A program made the translations under genes and the position numbers. DNA of 64,000 nt, taken from NCBI RefSeq assembly GCF_014490745.1, contig NZ_LZEU01000001.1:496001-560000 (forward strand). Direction: 5' to 3'. Position 1 is the first letter of the stretch. Each line of letters starts with the position of its first letter. Below are positions 52,290 through 61,384 of the stretch, one piece after another. This DNA comes from Pseudomonas alcaligenes. GTDB lineage: Bacteria; Pseudomonadota; Gammaproteobacteria; Pseudomonadales; Pseudomonadaceae. Under the pieces are notes generated by a model. It ran no database searches and was not told the origin of the DNA. It saw only the letters and a list, made by a program, of their open reading frames with translations.

Positions 52290-53273
52290 ATGCCAACACA
52301 TAACGACTTATTTTCTAGAAGCCACGAGCAAGAGACATTTATGAAGTTCACATTCATTACTGCGCTGGATTACTTGAGCATTCCTCAGAAAATTGAATGC
52401 AAGGTTGGATTTGACAACAGCCTCAGCCTAACCAATGACACGGAGAGAGTGTCTGCGCTTATTGAGGCTTATCATGCTAGCTGCATGGGAGAGCTAGAGC
52501 ATAACCACTTACTATCTGGGCGCCCCGTAGTTTATGTCGAGAGAGATGTGCCTGGCCCGCATCATGTGTCTGACATGCTGGTCGATTTTCTTCGAGAGGT
52601 CCAGAGCCTCCTAGGTGAGCTGTGGTTGTGGAAAGATAATAGTATCAACTGTCAGCAAGCGTTCGCTTTGGCTAAGAATATGCCTTCGACATCTAGCAAC
52701 TGCCTTCCTGTATTCAACTCATCTGCTACTGGAGAGGATATCAATACACGCATAACTGCGGACGAATTTGTTGGGGTGATAAAATCTCGGGTCGTGCAGA
52801 TAGACAGCTTTAAGGAAAGCAATATTCCAAGGCAAACATCTATAAGGAAGTCAACGGGGCGATTGAATGTTGCCTTGTATCATTTGCAGAATGCTAGGAA
52901 TAATAGGGATCTTGGGTTCAAAATTGCCAATTATTGTAGTTTCTTTGAGGCGCTTTTTAGCACTGACACTGCGGAGCTTTCTCATCAGCTATCACAAAGA
53001 ATATCCTTTTTCTTGCATGACTGCCCTAATAAGCGTCTGGAAATGTACAGGATGACTAAGAAGGCTTATGCGGTCAGGTCAAAGACGGTTCATGGCGATA
53101 TGCTGGACAGCTCAATCTCAAACCTGAGGGATATTTCTTTGCATTGCGACGATATTGCCCGGGGGTGCCTTATGAAGATATTCAAGAACCAGCATCTATT
53201 TGATATTTTTAACTCTCATTCAAAAGAGAAGGTTTCAAACTACTTGGTTGAGATGGTTTTTGGTGTTTCTTAA
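52290..53273 (+). CDS. HEPN-domain (Apea-like) protein
   Basis: A protein of up to 327 residues with an unknown N-terminal part (about 1-180) and a C-terminal HEPN-like domain. The RNase motif RX4H is Arg263-SKTV-His268 (AVRSKTVHGD), and FFEALFSTDTAELSHQLSQRISFFL precedes it as in the Apea-HEPN family, whose members are found in anti-phage systems. The first ATG is 52290, but an ATG at 52341 (residue 18) has an AAGAGA site and may be the true start. AT-rich, divergent from the KAP gene. Confidence 0.68.
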   Translation: MPTHNDLFSRSHEQETFMKFTFITALDYLSIPQKIECKVGFDNSLSLTNDTERVSALIEAYHASCMGELEHNHLLSGRPVVYVERDVPGPHHVSDMLVDFLREVQSLLGELWLWKDNSINCQQAFALAKNMPSTSSNCLPVFNSSATGEDINTRITADEFVGVIKSRVVQIDSFKESNIPRQTSIRKSTGRLNVALYHLQNARNNRDLGFKIANYCSFFEALFSTDTAELSHQLSQRISFFLHDCPNKRLEMYRMTKKAYAVRSKTVHGDMLDSSISNLRDISLHCDDIARGCLMKIFKNQHLFDIFNSHSKEKVSNYLVEMVFGVS

Positions 53274-53588
53274 TCATTATCATCTTGAGCCTCCACCTAT
53301 GAGATATACGGGGCTACATGGCTGTCTTGCTCATAAGTGGGTTAAAAGCAGTAAGGTGCTGCGCTAGCAGTAGAGTGTTCAGGTTTTTTCGGCTCAAGGT
53401 GTCAGCTTCGGCCAGCAGACCGTAATAAATCTACCGGCCCCCACATATGTAGGGACTGCATCAACTTGAACACCGTGCCGGTACAACCTGATACCTTGAA
53501 CCGATAAAGTGTGAACGGCCTGCTGGAGAAACTGATTGGTGCACAGTGGAGCACTGCGGCCTATTAATAGGCCGCAGCAGGAGTAGTT
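53274..53588. other. Intergenic region with copy B of the rhs-flanking repeat
   Basis: This 315-base gap has no gene. Bases 53462-53540 match the copy at 40641-40720 (AACTTGAACACCGTGCCGG start). The rest is unremarkable. Confidence 0.6.
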
Positions 53589-53828
53589 TTATTTTTTGCT
53601 GTGAGTATGAAAAGCGTAGAGCCTGGCTATTATGCTGTAGCCAAAATCAGCAAGTTCTTTCTCATCAAACACCAGGCTTTCAAATTGAGCTTTATCATAG
53701 TCTTTGAATGTATATAGAGCGTCTTGGCTCCAAGTTTTCCCACCCTGCTGATTAAGGTCGTCGAGGCAGACTCTCAATGTTCCAGGGTCTTCTTCTATTA
53801 GCCTCACAAGAACTGCTTTCTTGCTCAT
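53589..53828 (-). CDS. Small putative immunity protein of the rhs locus
   Basis: A 79-residue acidic protein (SKKAVLVRLIEEDPGTLRVCLDDLN start), with no family that I recognise. The ATG at 53828 overlaps the rhs stop as ATGA, so translation is coupled to the Rhs protein. This is where an immunity gene sits in other rhs loci; the role is inferred from position. Confidence 0.62.
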   Translation of the reverse strand: MSKKAVLVRLIEEDPGTLRVCLDDLNQQGGKTWSQDALYTFKDYDKAQFESLVFDEKELADFGYSIIARLYAFHTHSKK

Positions 53829-56524
53829 TTTGTTCCCCATGGTGGAAGTGGCGGGTTCACATCGCTGCCTCGCAAGCAGCGAGCATATCTAGCCATTGCT
53901 TGTCCTTCACATATTTTGTATGCAGAGGCCCCATCCCTTTTGCCAAGGGCAGCGCAGGTTGCTAGGTCTATTTCTAGCCTTTCTTCGCAGACTTTCTCTT
54001 TGTCTGGACACTCTTCGGCATCGTCGTCTGAGGTTGCCCATACCAGGCCACCAAGGGCAGCCCCTCCAACCCCATAGACAGCCCATTTGGGCCAGGCGAA
54101 ATCTGAAGGCTCAGGTATTGCGGTGTCTGTAGCGACCCAAGTACCCCACGCCGCCAGCGCAGTCTCTCCTGCCAAGCCACTTCTATCGCTGTAGCCAAGC
54201 GGATTGCCCATGACGTAGGCATAGGTGTTCAGCCCGCCATTGAGCCCAATCGGATCACTCTCCACATAGCGCCCGGTCTGCGGGTCGTAATCGCGGAAGT
54301 AGTTGTAGTGCAGGCCACTTTCACTGTCGTAGTACTGCCCTGGGAAACGCAGGTTGATGGAGTTCAAACCGCTGCCGACGGCATTGGTTGCAACGCCGTA
54401 GCCGAATGCATCGGACTTCCAGCGCCAGACTTCCTGGCCGGCCTGGTTGGTAGCCAGGCGCGGGGTGTTGAGGTGGTCGCTGTGCAGGTAGAAGACGGTG
54501 CTGGAGCTGATGGCGCCGGCCGCGTCGAAGTTCAGGGTGATGCCGCCGAGCGGCATGCTGTCGAGCCACAGGTAGTACTGGCTGCTGAGCTTGAGGCCCT
54601 GGCTGCTGTAACGGTTCTCGCCGAGCAGCTGACCATCCGGGCCGTAGAGGAAGGTGGTGGTCGCGGTCTCGGTGATCTTGTGGGTGCGTTGGCCGAGGGC
54701 GTTGTAGCGGTACTCGGCAACCAGTGTGCTGCCCAGCGTAACTTTGCTTAGCCGGCCCTGGGCGTCGTACTCCAGGGCGCGGTTGGCGCGATCCTGGGTC
54801 AGGTTGCCTGCGGCATCGCTGGTCACTGGCTGGTTATCGACCTGGGTCAGGCGGTTGCTGGTGCTGGCATAGCTCTGGGTGGTGACGGTACTGGTCTGCG
54901 CCTGGCCATCGACGATGGGCGTGACGGTCTTGCTGGTGCGGTTGCCGACGGCGTCGTAGCTGTATTCCTGACGCTGGGTGGCGTGCTCTTCGGCAGTCAG
55001 TCGGTCGAGCTTGTCGTAGCTGTAGGCCAGGTCGCCGAACAGGTTGCTCTGCAGGCTCTGGATATTGCTGTTGGCATCATAGCCATAGCTGGCCTGCCAC
55101 ACGCCGACGTTCTGCTGGCTCAGGCGGTAGTCCTGGTCATAGCTGCGCGCCAGGCTGATGCCGTTGGCCCAGGTCAGGGTCTTGAGCGGGCCGAAGGGCA
55201 GGTAGCTGATGTTGTAGGCCAGGGCCGCAGGGGGCTGGGAGCCCATGACGATGTCGACTTCGCCGACCTGGCCGGCAGCGTTGCGCTGGTATTGCACGGT
55301 GAAACCGGCGGGGTAGGCGATGCTGCTCAGCTGGTTACTGTTGTCGTAGCCGTACTCCAGGCTGTCGTAGGTGTCATTGTTCACCACCACTACCGAGCGG
55401 ATCTGCTCGACCAGGTTGCCGCGCTCATCGTAGCGATAGCCCAGTACGCCGCTGGCATCCTGCACGGCGGTCAGACGGCCGATGCCCTTGTTGCCTTCGG
55501 CGGTCATGTCGTAGTGGTACTGCACGTTGAGCGCCGGAGTGGCCGGGTACTGGCGACCGGTCAGGCGGTTCAGGGCATCGTAGCTGTAGGTGGTGACCAC
55601 GCCACGGGCGTCGGTCTTGCTCAGCACGTTGCCGGCCGCGTCGTGGGTGTAGGTGGTGGTGCCGCTGTCCGGGCTGAGCAGTTGGGTCAGGTTGCCCAGG
55701 CCATCGTAGTGGTACTGGGTGGTAACGCCGCGCGGGTCTTGCACCTGGGTCAGGTTGTCCTGGGCGTCATAGCCGAGCGCTGTAACGCCATTGAGCGGAT
55801 CGGTGCTCGACACCAGACGGTTCAGCGCGTCGTAGCTGCTGACGGTGCTGTCCTGCTTGGGCGTGGTGCTGCGCGTGGGATTGTTGTTGAGGTCGTAGCC
55901 ATACTGGCTGGCCTGGCCGGCGGCGCCGACACTGCGCAGCAGGCGGCCCAGCTCGTCATACACCCAGCTCTGCTGCTGGGTGAGGTTGCTGGAGGCATCC
56001 TTCAAGCGCTGGGCGGTGCGGTTGCCCATGGTGTCGTAGTCGTACTCGACCGCTTCACCCAGGTTGTTGGTGATCCGGGTCAGGCGACGAGCGCCGTTCC
56101 AGGTGTACTCCAGCCAGCTGCCATCGCCACGGGTGACCTTGGTGATCTGGCCGATGGCATCGTGTTCGAAACTGGTGGTGCTGCCAGCAGTGCTTACCGA
56201 CGTCAGCCAACCCTGCGGGGCATAGGTCAGGCTGGTGACTACGCCGTTGGGGTCGATCACCGTTTGCGGGTTGCCGAACACATCGAAGTTGGACAGCTGG
56301 GTGATGTGCCCCAGGGCATTGGTGACCTGGGTCAGGTGGCCCTGGGCATCGTAGGCGTAGGTGGTGACATCGGCGACGTCGGTGCGCGGGCCGTCGGCGG
56401 TTTCCACCAGGCCCAGGCTGTTGTAGGTGTAACTCCAGCTGCGTTCGGCGGCCTGGGCTGCGGGCAGCCCCAGGGCAGAGGCCAAGGCCAGAGCAAGCAG
56501 GCTTGCTCGGTGCAAGGTCTTCAT
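53825..56524 (-). CDS. Rhs-repeat protein with Cys-rich C-terminal tip
   Basis: An 899-residue exported protein. Residues 1-25 are a Sec signal peptide (LLALALASALGLPAAQA). About 26-755 hold many YD/RHS repeats (YDAQGHLTQV, YDALNRLTGRQY and so on), ending in the conserved core DPIGL at 757-761. The C-terminal about 115 residues are a different tip: a Gly-rich hydrophobic stretch near 817-829 and a tail with five Cys, ending PPLPPWGTK. The N-terminus lacks the DUF6531-type domain, which is present instead in the tandem genes upstream. Toxin activity cannot be told. It is followed by an immunity-like gene. Confidence 0.88.
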   Translation of the reverse strand: MKTLHRASLLALALASALGLPAAQAAERSWSYTYNSLGLVETADGPRTDVADVTTYAYDAQGHLTQVTNALGHITQLSNFDVFGNPQTVIDPNGVVTSLTYAPQGWLTSVSTAGSTTSFEHDAIGQITKVTRGDGSWLEYTWNGARRLTRITNNLGEAVEYDYDTMGNRTAQRLKDASSNLTQQQSWVYDELGRLLRSVGAAGQASQYGYDLNNNPTRSTTPKQDSTVSSYDALNRLVSSTDPLNGVTALGYDAQDNLTQVQDPRGVTTQYHYDGLGNLTQLLSPDSGTTTYTHDAAGNVLSKTDARGVVTTYSYDALNRLTGRQYPATPALNVQYHYDMTAEGNKGIGRLTAVQDASGVLGYRYDERGNLVEQIRSVVVVNNDTYDSLEYGYDNSNQLSSIAYPAGFTVQYQRNAAGQVGEVDIVMGSQPPAALAYNISYLPFGPLKTLTWANGISLARSYDQDYRLSQQNVGVWQASYGYDANSNIQSLQSNLFGDLAYSYDKLDRLTAEEHATQRQEYSYDAVGNRTSKTVTPIVDGQAQTSTVTTQSYASTSNRLTQVDNQPVTSDAAGNLTQDRANRALEYDAQGRLSKVTLGSTLVAEYRYNALGQRTHKITETATTTFLYGPDGQLLGENRYSSQGLKLSSQYYLWLDSMPLGGITLNFDAAGAISSSTVFYLHSDHLNTPRLATNQAGQEVWRWKSDAFGYGVATNAVGSGLNSINLRFPGQYYDSESGLHYNYFRDYDPQTGRYVESDPIGLNGGLNTYAYVMGNPLGYSDRSGLAGETALAAWGTWVATDTAIPEPSDFAWPKWAVYGVGGAALGGLVWATSDDDAEECPDKEKVCEERLEIDLATCAALGKRDGASAYKICEGQAMARYARCLRGSDVNPPLPPWGTK

Positions 56525-56543
56525 CGGTCAGTTCCTTCTGTCA

Positions 56544-58187
56544 TTAAAGTGAGTTAACAGTGCGGCTCAGTTGCCGTCCCTGGGTGTCGTACTGGTAATG
56601 GGTCACCTTGCCTGGCTCGGTTACCGTCTGTGGCAAGAACAGCGTCGGGTGCCATTCGGTGGTGATGGTGCGAGCCTGGGGCGTGCCGGAGGCCTCGGTA
56701 CGGGATATCTCCAGGCCGCGGCTGTTGTAGGTGTAGGTGGTCAAGTAACCCTTGTTGTCGGTCTTGGTCTTGAGCAAGCCGTTGCTGTCGTAGGTGAAGC
56801 TGGAGTTGCTGTTGGGGCAGTTCGGCGAAGGCTCGCCCTGGATCGAGGTGATGCGGCGCACACCCTTGATGTACTGGAAGCTGTACTTCGCCACCTTGCC
56901 CAGTTCGTTGGTCACCGACACCGTGCCGTCGCTGTTGTAGGTCACACTGACATGTTCGGCGCCATCCGCGTGCTCACTGGAAGTGGCGCGTCCCTGATCG
57001 TCATACGCCCAGGTCGCATAGCGCACGCCGCGCTCATCAGTGATGCCGGTGAGCAGGTCAGGTTTGCCCGCGACTTCATAGTGGAACTGGCGCTGGGTAG
57101 TTTGCCCGCCAGCGACACGAGTTAACGAGGTCAGGCGTTTGCTGGCGTTGTAGGTGTAGGTGATCTGCACGCCGGGCGCGGTTAGGGTCAGCGGCTGATG
57201 ATCGGCATCTTCGGTAAAAGACAGGCTGTTGCCAAGGTTGTCGGTGACCGTGACCTGGCTGCCAGAGTAGGTGAACTGCTGCACTGCGCCGTGGGCATCG
57301 CTCCATTGGGTGAGCTTGCCGGCGGTATTGAAAGTGAAACGCTCATTGGCCGTCGAAATGTATTGCCAGCCTGTCGTACCGGTTTTGCTCAGCACGCCAA
57401 GATCGGCAGAGGTTGGGGTGACCGTCGTGCCGCTGACGGTGAAAAACGACTCGCGGCCGTGGGCCATTACCACCGACACATACTGAGTGCCGGCAAAACG
57501 CAGGTAAGTCGAAAAGTTGTGACGCCACAGGCCATCGAGGCTGTTGTAGCTGCGTGCAAAATTCAGCACTGAATTTCCGCTGGCTGAATAATCGGCTTCA
57601 GTTTGGAATTTGTTGCCGATAGCGAAGTTAATCGGGTTGCCCGCAATAGATATGTTCTCTGTTGGTGGCGCTCCAGCACTGCATGACTGTTGTGGTGGGC
57701 CTTTCTGTTCATCAGGACTACAAGCCCCTGTTACCAGATTCGGGTTAACATCATTTGTACAGGTGTCGCCAGAGCGCCAGAGAACATTCAAAGAGTCAAA
57801 AACGACCGGATTGGTGTAGTCACTGGGAACCCATGATCTAATTGATGATGCCCCGCAGCTGTAAAAATAACCAGCAATCTGTCCGTATTTATTTTTGTTT
57901 GTGGAGTAGCCATATTTCCCTGTTCTGTTTATATATTTTACTGACGTGTTACCTTTTATGGAGTCGGTTTCTCTTTTGTCTAGTATTTCATTGCAGCCAA
58001 TCCAGGGGTCGGCATAGGGTTTAGTTGTAATGTCTTCCTTCCAAGTGATTGGTGAGCCAGCACGTGCCGGTGAGGTCGCTAATAGAAGGCTGAGAGATGC
58101 ATAAATTTTCCAATTTAATTTTGGTGTGTTTGAAAATATTTTATTGACTAGTGGTGTGAAGTGGGGCGCGAGTTTTATTTTTAGCAT
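56544..58187 (-). CDS. Exported Rhs N-terminal-half paralogue 1
   Basis: A 547-residue protein. A signal peptide lies at about 27-43 (WKIYASLSLLLATSPARA). A variable AT-rich leader to about residue 180 ends in a Cys motif (C..NP.LVTGAC..DEQKGPPQQSC). A conserved DUF6531-like and YD region follows (NPINFAIGNKFQ, RESFFTVSGTTVTPTS) and stops at YQYDTQGRQLSRTV, with no tip. It is 19 bases upstream of the rhs gene and may act with it as the missing N-terminal half. It is one of four tandem paralogues. Confidence 0.82.
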   Translation of the reverse strand: MLKIKLAPHFTPLVNKIFSNTPKLNWKIYASLSLLLATSPARAGSPITWKEDITTKPYADPWIGCNEILDKRETDSIKGNTSVKYINRTGKYGYSTNKNKYGQIAGYFYSCGASSIRSWVPSDYTNPVVFDSLNVLWRSGDTCTNDVNPNLVTGACSPDEQKGPPQQSCSAGAPPTENISIAGNPINFAIGNKFQTEADYSASGNSVLNFARSYNSLDGLWRHNFSTYLRFAGTQYVSVVMAHGRESFFTVSGTTVTPTSADLGVLSKTGTTGWQYISTANERFTFNTAGKLTQWSDAHGAVQQFTYSGSQVTVTDNLGNSLSFTEDADHQPLTLTAPGVQITYTYNASKRLTSLTRVAGGQTTQRQFHYEVAGKPDLLTGITDERGVRYATWAYDDQGRATSSEHADGAEHVSVTYNSDGTVSVTNELGKVAKYSFQYIKGVRRITSIQGEPSPNCPNSNSSFTYDSNGLLKTKTDNKGYLTTYTYNSRGLEISRTEASGTPQARTITTEWHPTLFLPQTVTEPGKVTHYQYDTQGRQLSRTVNSL

Positions 58188-58208
58188 CTTGCTACGAGGG
58201 CTCCATGA

Positions 58209-59741
58209 TTATCGTTCTTCTACAGTTCGGCTGAGTTGCCGTCCTTGGTTATCGTATTGGTAACGGATGATACGGTTGGGCTCGGTTACCGTCTGTGGCA
58301 AGAACAGCGTAGGGTGCCATTCGGTGGTGATAGTGCGAGCCTGGGGCGTGCCGGAGGCTTCGGTGCGGGATATCTCCAAGCCTCGGCTGTTATAGGTGTA
58401 GGTAGTTAGGTAGCCCTTGTTATCGGTCTTGGTCTTGAGCAGGCCGTTGCTGTCGTAGGTGAAGCTGGAGTTGCTGTTGGGGCAGTTCGGCGAAGGCTCG
58501 CCCTGGATCGAGGTGATGCGGCGCACGCCTTTGATGTACTGGAAGCTGTACTTCGCCACCTTGCCCAGCTCGTTGGTTACCGACACCGTGCCGTCACTGT
58601 TGTAGGCAACCCCCACATGCTCGGCGCCATCCGCATGCTCGCTGGAGGTGGCACGCCCCTGATCGTCATACGTCCAGGTCGCATAACGCACGCCGCGCTC
58701 GTCGGTGATGTCGGTGAGCCAGGAGTTGTTGCGGCTGTCTTCGTAGTGAAACTGGCGCTGGGTGGTTTGGCCGCCAGCTGTGCGAGTCACTGAGGTGAGG
58801 CGCTTATTGGTGTTGTAGCCATAGGTGATCTGTACACCCGGAGCACTTAGGCTCAGCGGCTGGTGACTGCTGTCTTCGGTGAAGGACAGGCTGTTGCCGA
58901 TATTGTCGGTAACCGTGACCTGGCTGCCGGAGTAGGTGAGTTGCTGCACGGCACCGTGGGCATCGCTCCACTGGCTCAGCTTACCGGCGGAATCGAAGGT
59001 GAAGCGCTCGTTAGCCGTTGAGGTGTACAGCCAGCCGGTGCCGCTCTTGCTGAGTACACCCAAGTCGGCGGACGTGGGAGTGACTGTCGTGCCGCTAACA
59101 GTGAAGAAAGATTCGCGGCCGTTGTGCATGACTACCGATACGTACTGAGTACCGGCAAAACGGAGGTAGGTCGAGAAGCTGTGGCGCCAAATGCCATCGA
59201 GGCTGTTGTAGCTGCGAGTGAAGCTCAGTGATGAGTTATCGCTGCCTGAATAGTCGGTATCAGTCTGGAACTTATTGCCAATAGCAAAATTTATAGGGTT
59301 TCCGGCAGCTGTGCTAGGGCAAGTTTGTGGTGTTCCTTTTTGTTCATCTTTACTGCAAATTCCAGCTGTGGGGTTGTTTTGCAAGTCGTTTAAGCACTCA
59401 TTCCCTCTTCTTCCTAAGCTATAAGTCAAGCTTTCGTATATGCTTCCGCTGGCTCGTTTTGTCGTGTACTTGCAGTCTGCAATTTGGGGGGGTCTAATTT
59501 TTGTTATTTGGGCTTGCGTCACAAGGCCATTAGTTGGTTTTCTAAAATCTGCATAAGCTGTGCATGCACTTTCCGGTGTAAGAAATTTTGCTGGGGCGGG
59601 GTCGGATGGTGAAGACCAAGTCCAGTAATACTCTTCAGCTGAGGAAGTAGGGGATGTTACGGTCACCGCCAGAAATAGAAAAATTGCGATTTTCTTGTCA
59701 GATAACAATGTGAGTGTCGGTGCATTTATGATGGAGGTCAT
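58209..59741 (-). CDS. Exported Rhs N-terminal-half paralogue 2
   Basis: A 510-residue protein, with hydrophobic signal IAIFLFLAVTVTSPTSSA at about 18-35, then AEEYYWTWSS and a variable leader. The Cys motif is ECLNDLQNNPTAGICSKDEQKGTPQTC. The conserved half (NPINFAIGNKFQT to YQYDNQGRQLSRTV) matches the other paralogues almost fully by eye. It is 21 bases from paralogue 1. Confidence 0.82.
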   Translation of the reverse strand: MTSIINAPTLTLLSDKKIAIFLFLAVTVTSPTSSAEEYYWTWSSPSDPAPAKFLTPESACTAYADFRKPTNGLVTQAQITKIRPPQIADCKYTTKRASGSIYESLTYSLGRRGNECLNDLQNNPTAGICSKDEQKGTPQTCPSTAAGNPINFAIGNKFQTDTDYSGSDNSSLSFTRSYNSLDGIWRHSFSTYLRFAGTQYVSVVMHNGRESFFTVSGTTVTPTSADLGVLSKSGTGWLYTSTANERFTFDSAGKLSQWSDAHGAVQQLTYSGSQVTVTDNIGNSLSFTEDSSHQPLSLSAPGVQITYGYNTNKRLTSVTRTAGGQTTQRQFHYEDSRNNSWLTDITDERGVRYATWTYDDQGRATSSEHADGAEHVGVAYNSDGTVSVTNELGKVAKYSFQYIKGVRRITSIQGEPSPNCPNSNSSFTYDSNGLLKTKTDNKGYLTTYTYNSRGLEISRTEASGTPQARTITTEWHPTLFLPQTVTEPNRIIRYQYDNQGRQLSRTVEER

Positions 59742-59786
59742 AGGGTTTTAAGTCGCTTGGAATTGGTTTGTAGCCTTGAAACCACT

Positions 59787-61322
59787 CTACATTCTATTTT
59801 TTATAGAGCTTCTCAGCTGTTGTCCTTTGTTGTCATATTGGAAGGTGGTAGTTATTTCCGGTTCGGTCACGGTCAACGGTAGAAACAGAGTCGGGTGCCA
59901 TTCAGTGGTGATGGTGCGGGCCTGTGGCGTGCCGGAAGCCTCGGTGCGGGAGATCTCCAGGCCACGGCTGTTGTAGCTGTACGTGGTGAGATAGCCCTTG
60001 TTGTCGGTCTTGGCCTTCAGCAGGCCATTGGTGTCGTAGGTGAAGCTGGAGTTGCTGTTGGGGCAGTTCGGCGAAGGCTCGCCCTGGATCGCGGTGATGC
60101 GGCGCACGCCCTTGATGTACTGGAAGCTGTACTTCGCCACCTTGCCCAACTCGTTGGTTACCGACACCGTGCCGTCACTGTTGTAGGCAACGCCCACATG
60201 CTCGGCGCCATCCGCGTGTTCGCTTGAGGTAGCACGCCCCTGATCGTCATATGTCCAGGTCGCATAGCGCACACCACGCTCGTCGGTGATGCCGGTGAGC
60301 CAGGAGTTGTTGCGGCTGTCTTTGTAATGGAACTGGCGCTGGGTGGTTTGCCCGCCAGCAACGCGAGTTACTGAGGTCAGGCGTTTGTTGGTGTTGTAGT
60401 CATAGGTGATCTGTACACCCGGAGCCGTCAGGCTCAGTGGCTGGTGATTGCTGTCTTCGGTGAAGGACAGGCTGTTGCCGAGGTTGTCGGTAACCGTGAC
60501 CTGGCTGCCGGAGTAGGTGAGCTGCTGCACGGCACCGTGGGCATCGCTCCACTGGATCAGCTTGCCGGCAGAGTCGAAGGTGAAGCGCTCGTTAGCCGTT
60601 GAGGTGTACAGCCAGCCGGTACCGCTCTTGCTGAGTACGCCAAGGTCGGAGGAAGTTGGGGTGACGGTCGTGCCGCTAACAGTGAAAAAAGACTCGCGGC
60701 CGTGGTGCATGACCACGGACACATATTGAGTTCCAGCGAAGCGCAGATAGGTTGAGAAGCTGTGGCGCCACAGGCCATCGAGGCTGTTGTAGCTACGAGA
60801 GAAATTCAACGAGAGGTTATTGGAAAGTTTGTAATCGCTATCTGTCTGAAATTTATTGCCGATGGCAAAGTTAATAGGATTTCCAATAAAAGAAATATTG
60901 CTAGCCGGATAACTGCCTATGCTGCATGAGTGTGTAGGAGGGCCTTTCTGTTCATTGTTGTCGCATCCGCCAGTGGTCGGGTTATATTCGCTTAGTATGA
61001 GGCATGAGGTTCCCTTGCGCTGTAGGCCTGCGTAACTTTTGTAGAGTCTGTCATTTCCGGTGGATTGGAACCAGCAGCCATAGTCCGTGCCAGTTGAACC
61101 TACTATTCCTGTTTTGCTAAATGATACTAGTTTAGGGTAGTCTCTTAGTGCGGCTTCGCCGGCTTCTCGGCAGCCGTCGATAAAATTTTGGTATGAATTT
61201 CCCTGTATGGCTTTTGAGTAAGAAAGCGTGCTGCTGACCGTCCAGTAGTATTCGCTTGCAACTGATTTTGTGGTGGCGACTATTGCTGTTAGCAATACAA
61301 GTAAGTTAAGCGCTCTTTCCAT
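59787..61322 (-). CDS. Exported Rhs N-terminal-half paralogue 3
   Basis: A 511-residue protein starting at ATG 61322 (ERALNLLVLLTAIVATTKSVASEYYW), a good signal peptide, with AAGGAAGG upstream; the longer frame to 61496 overlaps paralogue 4 and is not used. The Cys motif is SCLILSEYNPTTGGCDNNEQKGPPTHSC. The conserved half ends FQYDNKGQQLRSSIKNRM, so its last residues differ from the other copies. Confidence 0.82.
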   Translation of the reverse strand: MERALNLLVLLTAIVATTKSVASEYYWTVSSTLSYSKAIQGNSYQNFIDGCREAGEAALRDYPKLVSFSKTGIVGSTGTDYGCWFQSTGNDRLYKSYAGLQRKGTSCLILSEYNPTTGGCDNNEQKGPPTHSCSIGSYPASNISFIGNPINFAIGNKFQTDSDYKLSNNLSLNFSRSYNSLDGLWRHSFSTYLRFAGTQYVSVVMHHGRESFFTVSGTTVTPTSSDLGVLSKSGTGWLYTSTANERFTFDSAGKLIQWSDAHGAVQQLTYSGSQVTVTDNLGNSLSFTEDSNHQPLSLTAPGVQITYDYNTNKRLTSVTRVAGGQTTQRQFHYKDSRNNSWLTGITDERGVRYATWTYDDQGRATSSEHADGAEHVGVAYNSDGTVSVTNELGKVAKYSFQYIKGVRRITAIQGEPSPNCPNSNSSFTYDTNGLLKAKTDNKGYLTTYSYNSRGLEISRTEASGTPQARTITTEWHPTLFLPLTVTEPEITTTFQYDNKGQQLRSSIKNRM

Positions 61323-61384
61323 AAAACCTTCCTTGGTTGACCAGGGGGCAATGCACGATTTTCGCTGTGCTTTTCGAAGCCATG

